From JAPLST01 sp964397565 (lineage in GTDB: Bacteria; Auribacterota; UBA3054; JAPLST01): a DNA stretch of 64,000 nt. The notes below the pieces were generated by a model. It searched no databases. It saw only the letters and a list, made by a program, of their open reading frames with translations, and was not told where the DNA came from. Each line of letters opens with the position of its first letter. Positions within the stretch are counted from its first letter, which is position 1. The position numbers and the translations under genes were made by a program. Positions 57,694-64,000 of the stretch are shown here, piece after piece. Location: assembly GCA_964397565.1 (NCBI GenBank), contig CAYNJC010000017.1, forward strand, positions 1 through 64,000, read 5' to 3'.

Positions 57694-60600
57694 ATGAAGT
57701 GCGGTCTTTTTATTTTCGTTGTGCTTAGCACTTTCTGCGTCAGTTGTGCAGCTAGTGCGGTCGTCATTTGCGGCGAAGGCTTCAACCAGGCCACGCTTCC
57801 CGCGGGCTGGTCGCTTTCAAATGCGACGCAGTATTCATCGGCGGTCACGGCCAATGCAAAAACGTCTCCGCCGAGCATTGACCGCTTTCCTTATCTGCAA
57901 GATTTCAATGATACAAGCGCATGGCCACCGACAAGCGCACAGCCACCAAGCGGGTGGAGCATCATTGACAACCTGAACATGAATAGACCGTGGACTCTGA
58001 ACACAAGGTGGGAAGCCCCGAATTATGCCGGTGGCAACGGTGCCTGCGCTCTTGCTTCCTCGGTGTCGATTGCCAACGCCATGGACACCGAATTGCGCGT
58101 CACGTTTGATTTTTCGGGTTTGACCAAACCGTTACTAAAATTCATCACCGCCTACGCTGATCACAGCATTAACGACAGCGCCCGCACCCAAGTCAGCACC
58201 AATGGCGGCACAACGTGGGTACCATTGGCCAACTGGACCACCGATATCAGCCCGGATGGTCCAGGCAGCAACATTGTCTTCGATTTGCAGGCGTGTGCCG
58301 GCCAGCCCAATGTCATCCTGCGCTTCTGGTATGTAAGCGACTATGATTATTTTTGGGAAGTGGACAATGTCTATGTTTTCGACAATGTGCCGAATGTATT
58401 TTTCCAGCCCGACAAACAGAGCGGCATTGGTTGTATTGGCGTGACAGTTCCCTATCGTCTGTCCGTCGAAAATTCAACGGGCAGCGACCGTGGTTTCAAC
58501 TTTCAGTATGACAGTAGCTGGCCGGTCAACGGCCCGAGCTCGTCCGGCGTGCTGGGCAACGGCGTTATCACCAACATCACTGTCGGCGTGACGGTGCCAC
58601 TCACCGCGTATCAAGGGCAAGCCTGCACCACCACCGTGCGCGCCATTTCAACGGATGGCAACTATACTAATATCGCCCAACTGATTACTGCGTGCACGTG
58701 GGTGAACAATATTCTCTACGAGCCCTTCAACAACGGACTGAACGGCTGGACGAATTATTATGGCGGACCACAGGTGGGGGGCTGGTATCTTTTATACTCC
58801 GGCGGCATCGCGCACGGCAAGTTCGATGGCGTAACCAACTGGCTGGTCTCACCTGCCATTAATCTTACCGCGCTTGGTCTGGATACCCTTGACGTACAGT
58901 TCTGGTTTGGCTGCTATGTTAACATGATCAATGTCGAAAGTGTCTATCTCTCGACCGGCAGCCGGAATCCGGCCGACGGTGACTTTGTCAAGCTGGCGGA
59001 CATCGAATCCAAGCCGGGCTACGCGTATTTGAACTATGCCAATCTTTTGGCATATGCCGGCAGCAATCCGGTCTATTTTGGCATTGCATATCTCAGCTCG
59101 AATGATTGGCAAGCGATTCGCGACTTCCGGATTACTGGCGCGAAAATCGGCATTAATAATGCCATGCTGTTGGGCCCGCCAACGCTGCCAACCATGACTA
59201 GTTACGGCAGCACGCCAGCTGTCACGGGCGGCATATATTACGCCGACGAAACGGGGACCAATGGCCCGGCCCCATTCACGATCGCCCAGCTTGGTTTTGG
59301 CCCGACCGGCACCATGGATTTGGCCCTGTGGACTTGGTTTGACGCAGCCTATAGCGGTCACGACGACATGTATGACTTGTTTACCTGTGCACCGCAATTG
59401 ACCATCGCCGGTCCGCTTAACTATTGCTATCGCTTCCGGCGCGGCAGCGCCGCATGGGTGTATGCCGACTTGGACGGCAGCACCAACGGTTTCGCCTTTG
59501 ACAAGGTCGGTGTGATCACGGTCAATATGTTGCCGCCACGGGGCGCACTGCTGCGCAATCAGACCATTAGTGCCGATTGGGCCTTTGCGCCTAGCTCCTT
59601 TGCGAATCCGAGCAATGTGCCGCCGATCTATTGGGAAACTGCCGATGATATCAGTTTGCCCTACGATGCCCACATCAAGTCTGTGTGCATGGCCGGTGTC
59701 TACTGGAATGCGGGCCGGCAGGGACTGGAAGATGGTTTTTGGCTGCGCATTTACAACAACGCCGTGACCAATCCGGGCACGCTGCTCTATCAACAATATG
59801 TGCCCGGCTATGCCTGTGAGCAACTGATCGGTGTGGACGCCTATGGTTACCATGACTACAAATATCAGGTGGATCTCAATGCACCATTCCTAGCCAAAAT
59901 TGGCAACACTTATTGGGTCTCGCTGCAACAGGAAACGCGCAACGGCACCTTCTGGTCGCTGCTCGACTCGCCCGATGCGATACGCGGTCTCGATGCTTGC
60001 TATCGTGGCACAAACGCTTGGTTGCGGGTGACGAAGCGTGATGGTAGTGGCGTGGATCTCGGCATGGAAGTCTACGGTGACGCAACCAATGCGGGTTTTG
60101 TCGTCGGCACGGTACGCACTACGGATACGCTGCTACCGATCGCCAATGCACAGGTGATGATTACCAATGATAGTTATATGTACAGCGTAGCAACTATTAC
60201 CGACGGTACGTATGTTATCCAAGCGCCGGCTGACACGTATGACGTCACCGTCACCAAGGGGAATTATCTGCCAGCAACGGCTGCGGGTGTGGTCGTCACC
60301 GCCGACCAGACCAACACACAGGACTTCTTACTTAAGGGTTCGCAGTTGTTCGTCAGCCCGACCAATATTACGCGCATGAGGATGGCCGGGCAGATGATAA
60401 TGACCAATCAACTGGTGCTGACCAACAGCGGCCCGCTTACGGTGAATGTTAGTTTGGCGCTGGCGCAGTGGGGCTACACAAATGCCGTACTGACCACCTC
60501 TTTTGCTTGTGCACCGCGTTGCCCGATCCGGATCGGCGCGCCGTCACCGCACACGACGGCGGTGCCGGCGGTGCCAAGCAAGACCTGCTATGGTATCAAC

Positions 60601-61830
60601 AATTACCAGACATCCAGCACGGTCAAACAGTTGTGGCAATTCACCACCACAACGCCCAGCACACCCGTGGTAACAACAATAAATCCAAGTGGTTGGATCT
60701 GGGGCGGCGATTTCATTGGTGACGACTATTCGACGTTTTATGCCCTGACGGACGACAATACGCTGATCACAATCAACGTAGTGAACGGTGCCACTGCCGT
60801 CGTCGGCGCGGCGACGCCGTCGGCTGGTGCACAATGGTCGGGGATGGCCGCCGCCGGTGACGGCACGGTCTATGCCAGCGCGAACACGTATCCCGGTGCC
60901 GAACTGTATGCCATCAATCCCGCAACCGGCACTGCCACTTTGATTGGCACCATCACCAGCGCAAACAACATTGGCGGTTTGGCCATCAGCCCCGATGGTG
61001 TTCTGTATGGTGTAGATGTGGCAGCTAATACCCTTGTGCAGATCAACAAAACCAGCGGAGCTGGCACGGTCATCGGCGCGCTCGGGATGGATGCGGTGTA
61101 CGACTCGGCCATGGATTATGATGACGACGACAACATTCTCTATTTGGCCACATGCGATGCCAACACTGCCAATCAAGATTGCGTCCTCGTCACGGTCAAC
61201 CCGACGACGGGTGCCACCAATGGCTATCTCGGCCTGCTGGGCAATGGCTTGACGGACATCACCGCGTTGGGTATTGTTTCTCGTGCGCCGCGCTGGGCGC
61301 GGATGACGACCAATGCGCTCTCGATTGCGGCGGGCGGGGTCGGGACCGTTGACGTCATCTTCGATGTCTCGATCGTCTCGAATTCGGGAACGTACACGGC
61401 TGAAGTGGATATCAGTGGCACGCATGTCAATCCACTGGCGCCGGTGCCGCTCAAGCTGATCTTGGGCACCGACCCGGTCATCAGCGCGCCTACATCGCTC
61501 GACTTTGGCGATGTGCAGCTTGGCCAAACCAACAGCGCCAAGCTGATTGTCGGCAATATTGGTGCTGGCATGTTGACTGGTGAAATCTTTGGCGTGACTG
61601 CGCCGTTTGGCATCATCGGTACTGCCAACTACCACATCCCGGCTGGCGTTACGGCAACGCAGACGTTGTTTTTCACGCCGCCAATGGAACTGGCCTATAC
61701 CAATACGGCCGTGTTGACCGGCGGTGGCGGGGCAACCGTCACCCTGGTTGGCGGCGGCATCCCCGAACCCGTGTTCGCGCTTTGTCTGTTCGGTTTGGCG
61801 CTGTTGACGCGGCGCAGGTACTCCGCCTGA
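57694..61830 (+). CDS. PEP-CTERM adhesin-like secreted protein (paralog 1)
   Basis: 1378-aa exported protein. Signal peptide (1-22), then a short piece of an N-terminal domain joined directly to a cleaved-adhesin/MAM-like domain (about 60-225: FDFSGLTKPLLKFITAYADHS, TQVSTNGGTTWVPLANW). A second such domain follows (about 345-480). Further on are a carboxypeptidase-regulatory-like domain (about 805-895), propeller-like repeats (about 1020-1185: LYAINPATGTATLIGT), an ASPM/SPD-2-like anchor domain (about 1265-1345) and the tag I-P-E-P, hydrophobic, R-R-R. ATG 57694 has GGAG 7 nt upstream. Compared with paralog 2 it lacks about 230 residues after SLSNAT. Probably a surface adhesin; binding partner unknown. 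Confidence 0.75.
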   Translation: MKCGLFIFVVLSTFCVSCAASAVVICGEGFNQATLPAGWSLSNATQYSSAVTANAKTSPPSIDRFPYLQDFNDTSAWPPTSAQPPSGWSIIDNLNMNRPWTLNTRWEAPNYAGGNGACALASSVSIANAMDTELRVTFDFSGLTKPLLKFITAYADHSINDSARTQVSTNGGTTWVPLANWTTDISPDGPGSNIVFDLQACAGQPNVILRFWYVSDYDYFWEVDNVYVFDNVPNVFFQPDKQSGIGCIGVTVPYRLSVENSTGSDRGFNFQYDSSWPVNGPSSSGVLGNGVITNITVGVTVPLTAYQGQACTTTVRAISTDGNYTNIAQLITACTWVNNILYEPFNNGLNGWTNYYGGPQVGGWYLLYSGGIAHGKFDGVTNWLVSPAINLTALGLDTLDVQFWFGCYVNMINVESVYLSTGSRNPADGDFVKLADIESKPGYAYLNYANLLAYAGSNPVYFGIAYLSSNDWQAIRDFRITGAKIGINNAMLLGPPTLPTMTSYGSTPAVTGGIYYADETGTNGPAPFTIAQLGFGPTGTMDLALWTWFDAAYSGHDDMYDLFTCAPQLTIAGPLNYCYRFRRGSAAWVYADLDGSTNGFAFDKVGVITVNMLPPRGALLRNQTISADWAFAPSSFANPSNVPPIYWETADDISLPYDAHIKSVCMAGVYWNAGRQGLEDGFWLRIYNNAVTNPGTLLYQQYVPGYACEQLIGVDAYGYHDYKYQVDLNAPFLAKIGNTYWVSLQQETRNGTFWSLLDSPDAIRGLDACYRGTNAWLRVTKRDGSGVDLGMEVYGDATNAGFVVGTVRTTDTLLPIANAQVMITNDSYMYSVATITDGTYVIQAPADTYDVTVTKGNYLPATAAGVVVTADQTNTQDFLLKGSQLFVSPTNITRMRMAGQMIMTNQLVLTNSGPLTVNVSLALAQWGYTNAVLTTSFACAPRCPIRIGAPSPHTTAVPAVPSKTCYGINNYQTSSTVKQLWQFTTTTPSTPVVTTINPSGWIWGGDFIGDDYSTFYALTDDNTLITINVVNGATAVVGAATPSAGAQWSGMAAAGDGTVYASANTYPGAELYAINPATGTATLIGTITSANNIGGLAISPDGVLYGVDVAANTLVQINKTSGAGTVIGALGMDAVYDSAMDYDDDDNILYLATCDANTANQDCVLVTVNPTTGATNGYLGLLGNGLTDITALGIVSRAPRWARMTTNALSIAAGGVGTVDVIFDVSIVSNSGTYTAEVDISGTHVNPLAPVPLKLILGTDPVISAPTSLDFGDVQLGQTNSAKLIVGNIGAGMLTGEIFGVTAPFGIIGTANYHIPAGVTATQTLFFTPPMELAYTNTAVLTGGGGATVTLVGGGIPEPVFALCLFGLALLTRRRYSA

Positions 61831-61955
61831 TCTGTCTTCTCGGCGCGGCGATGTTGGTGAGGGACCTCACGCTCACCGGCGTCGCCGCAAGCCAACTTGC
61901 GGATGCACGCGCACGTCTGCTGGGCGCGCGGTGCTGGATTTGGGATTGTTCTTCT

Positions 61956-61984
61956 TTGCTTTTTTCCCCGACATTTGCTATACT
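61956..61984 (+). promoter_or_regulatory. Promoter of adhesin-like paralog 2
   Basis: TTGCTT (61956-61961), 17-bp spacer ending TTTGC, TATACT (61979-61984). Confidence 0.6.
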
Positions 61985-62018
61985 ACCGCATTCATGATGT
62001 CCCGCTGGCAAGTATGCA

Positions 62019-62068
62019 GCGGTCATAGTCCGGTAACTTTTCGGTTGATGGATCGATAACCATTTGAT
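62019..62068 (+). promoter_or_regulatory. Conserved 5' leader element, copy 2
   Basis: Partner of 57631-57680, with GGTT...AACC able to pair around GGATCGAT. No known riboswitch consensus fits. Confidence 0.5.
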
Positions 62069-62081
62069 TGGAGTCACCACG

Positions 62082-64000
62082 ATGAAACGCAGCTTTTTCA
62101 CTCTCATTGTTCTTGGTCTTCTCTGTGTCAGTCGTGCAGCCAGCGCAGCCGTCATCCTCAGTGAAGGCTTCAACCAGGCCACGCTTCCCGCGGGCTGGTC
62201 GCTTTCAAATGCGACGCCGGTCACCTTCGTGACCAGCAGCACGTATCCAACAGCCGTGCCTTACGAAGGCACGCACTTTGTGAGGTTTAACTCGTTCAGT
62301 GTGTCGTCCGGCGTCCGCTCGCAGCTTGCCTCACCCAGCATGTCAACGGTTGGCAAGTCTGACATCAACGTCGTCTTTGCCTGGTATCGCGACACCGGTT
62401 ATGCCAGCAACTGGGACCGCGTCTATGTACAGTACTCGATCGACGGCACGACCTGGGCCGATGTCGCCATGTATCCGCGCACCAACACCGTCAACGGTTG
62501 GACCCTGCAAACCTGCCCGCTGCCGGCCGACGCGACCAATCAGCCGAATCTGCGCATTGCGTTTCTGTTTTGGTCGGCGTATGGCAACAACTGTTATCTT
62601 GACGCGGTCCAGGTTAAAGGCACGGCGCCCGGCGAAGTGGACCCGCCCGTCAATTTCTCCGCCAGCGCAGCCAGCAAGACGCAGATCAACCTGGCATGGC
62701 AAGCCAATGCCGCCGGTGACGATGTCATAGTCGCCTCGAACGGCGTGGCCACGTTTGGTGTGCCGGCCAACGGCACGAGCTATGCCGTCGGCACCGCGCT
62801 GCCGGGCGGTGGTGTCATCATATACAAAGGCAACGGCCTGGTGTACCCCTGCGACAACTTGACGATGGACACGCGCTATTATTATTCTGCCTGGTCGGTC
62901 AATGCGGTGACGACGTATTCGCCGGCCGTCACGGCCAACGCGCAAACGTTCGCGCCGGCCATTGACAGCTTTCCCTATCTGCAGGACTTTAACGGCGCCT
63001 GGCCACCCAGCGGATGGAGCGTCATTGACAACCTGAGCGCCGGTGGCACATGGGATTTGAACACGACCTGGAGTCGCCCGAACTATGCTGGCGGCAACGG
63101 CACCTGCGCGGATGCCGACTCGGATGCGTTTGGCGATGCCATGGACACCGAATTGCGCGCCACCTTTGATTTTTCGGGCTTGACCAAGCCCGTCTTGAAA
63201 TTCATCACGTCCTACAACGATTATAGCAGCTACGACAGCGCCCGCACCCAAGTCAGCACGAATGGCGGCACAACCTGGGTCACCCTGGCCAATTGGACGG
63301 TCGACATAGATCCGAATGGTCCGGGCAGCAACATCGTCTTCAACCTCGAGGGCTTCGCCGGCCAGCCCAATGTCATGTTGCGTTTCTGGTATGTGAGCGA
63401 TTGGGATTGGTGGTGGGAAGTGGACAATGTGTATGTCTACGACAAGCTGCCGAACGTATACTTGGAGCCGACCAAGCAGAGCGGCGTGGGCTATCTTGGC
63501 GCCGCAGTCCCCTATCGCCTCTCGGCCGAGAACGCGACCGGCGGCGGCCGCGATTTCAATTTCCAGTATGACAGCATCTGGCCGGTCAACGGCCCGAGCT
63601 CATCCGGCATCCTCGGTGATGGCGTGACCACCAACATCGTGGTCAGCGTGACCGTGCCACTCACCGCGTATCAAGGCCAGGCCTGCACCACCACTGTACG
63701 TGCCGTCTCAAGCGATGGCACCTTCACCAACACGGCCCAGTTGATCACGTCGTGCACGTGGGAGAAAGACTTTTTCTACGAGGCCTTCACCACGTGGCCA
63801 AACGGCTGGACCAATTACTATGGCGGACCGCAGGTGGGCGGCTGGTATCGTGATGCATACTACGGCGCCGCCGCGCACGGCAAGTTCGCGGGCGCAACCA
63901 ACTGGCTGGTCTCACCCGCCATTGATTTGACCGGGCCTGGTCTGGATTCCCTCGAGTTGGCGTTTTTGTTTGGTTGCACCGCCGACCTGGTCAATGTCGA
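62082..64000 (+). CDS. PEP-CTERM-type adhesin-like protein (paralog 2), runs off the right edge
   Basis: Open frame of 639 codons without a stop before the window ends, starting MKRSFFTLIVLGLLCVSRAA with GGAG 8 nt upstream. It carries a signal peptide, a cleaved-adhesin/choice-of-anchor J-type domain (about 25-185: SLSNATPVTFVTSS, RSQLASPSMSTVGKS), and a fibronectin III-like stretch (about 188-278: VNFSASAASKTQINLAWQA). A MAM-like domain follows (about 290-450: FDFSGLTKPVLKFITSYNDYSS). From about residue 278 onward it is collinear with paralog 1. It most likely also ends in a PEP-CTERM tag beyond the edge. Confidence 0.8.
   Translation, partial: MKRSFFTLIVLGLLCVSRAASAAVILSEGFNQATLPAGWSLSNATPVTFVTSSTYPTAVPYEGTHFVRFNSFSVSSGVRSQLASPSMSTVGKSDINVVFAWYRDTGYASNWDRVYVQYSIDGTTWADVAMYPRTNTVNGWTLQTCPLPADATNQPNLRIAFLFWSAYGNNCYLDAVQVKGTAPGEVDPPVNFSASAASKTQINLAWQANAAGDDVIVASNGVATFGVPANGTSYAVGTALPGGGVIIYKGNGLVYPCDNLTMDTRYYYSAWSVNAVTTYSPAVTANAQTFAPAIDSFPYLQDFNGAWPPSGWSVIDNLSAGGTWDLNTTWSRPNYAGGNGTCADADSDAFGDAMDTELRATFDFSGLTKPVLKFITSYNDYSSYDSARTQVSTNGGTTWVTLANWTVDIDPNGPGSNIVFNLEGFAGQPNVMLRFWYVSDWDWWWEVDNVYVYDKLPNVYLEPTKQSGVGYLGAAVPYRLSAENATGGGRDFNFQYDSIWPVNGPSSSGILGDGVTTNIVVSVTVPLTAYQGQACTTTVRAVSSDGTFTNTAQLITSCTWEKDFFYEAFTTWPNGWTNYYGGPQVGGWYRDAYYGAAAHGKFAGATNWLVSPAIDLTGPGLDSLELAFLFGCTADLVNV

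Overview
The window is a GC-rich chromosomal segment from a Gram-negative-type anaerobe, most likely of the PVC superphylum (Kiritimatiellota/Lentisphaerota/Verrucomicrobiota-like). This is inferred from four large secreted proteins, at least three with PEP-CTERM-type C-termini, from a gingipain-like C25 protease, glycine-rich secreted proteins, GatCAB-dependent amidation, a 2-hydroxyacyl-CoA dehydratase-type activase, and intergenic regions packed with hairpin-rich dispersed repeats. No rRNA, tRNA or CRISPR array was recognised. Genes on both strands are tightly packed, often with ATGA or TGA-ATG junctions. Many start with a GGAG-type ribosome site and a sigma70-like promoter of the form TTGNNN-N17/18-TAYACT.

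Layout. 0.1-11 kb (+): an ion-homeostasis and efflux block with a K+ channel, a P3A-type proton ATPase, a PPK2 polyphosphate kinase, an RND adaptor and pump, then secreted SnoaL-like and glycine-rich proteins. 11-15 kb (+): secreted or membrane proteins of unknown role, one with a pre-peptidase-like domain. 15-19 kb (-): a BamE-like protein, a VIT/vWA-like PEP-CTERM membrane protein and its PadR regulator, with a palindrome lying inside the padR promoter. 19-22 kb (-): ctp-lipoprotein-tsaD operon. 22-31 kb (+): panB, two TPR/LysM lipoproteins, and gatC-gatA-[GxxExxY gene]-gatB. The GxxExxY gene is bounded by imperfect inverted repeats and looks like an inserted cassette. 31-33.5 kb: a single-gene fusion of dehydratase activase and dehydratase subunit.

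33.5-38 kb is an accessory zone. It holds a MITE-like element, a restriction-modification gene whose interior has been replaced by an HTH/PD-(D/E)XK nuclease gene, small orphan genes, and a REP-associated HUH transposase with 29-bp inverted ends. 38-45 kb: a visibly less GC-rich ytfR-ytfT-yjfF-ytfQ sugar ABC operon followed by a GC-rich GH127 beta-L-arabinofuranosidase. Together they suggest uptake and cleavage of furanosidic arabinose or galactose. A next gene was cut off after 20 codons by a dispersed repeat. 45-54 kb: DUF1638 and MgtC genes, lepB-spoIID, an Fe-S Old Yellow Enzyme relative, and a UroD/MtaA-like methyltransferase fused to thioredoxin domains, separated by long repeat-filled gaps. 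These gaps include a four-hairpin module in three copies and a second MITE copy.

54.8-64 kb (+): a gingipain-like protease with lamin-tail and PEP-CTERM ends, followed by two tandem paralogous adhesin-like proteins. The second paralog runs off the right edge. The paralogs share a conserved 50-nt 5' leader, and the first has lost an N-terminal segment of about 230 residues.
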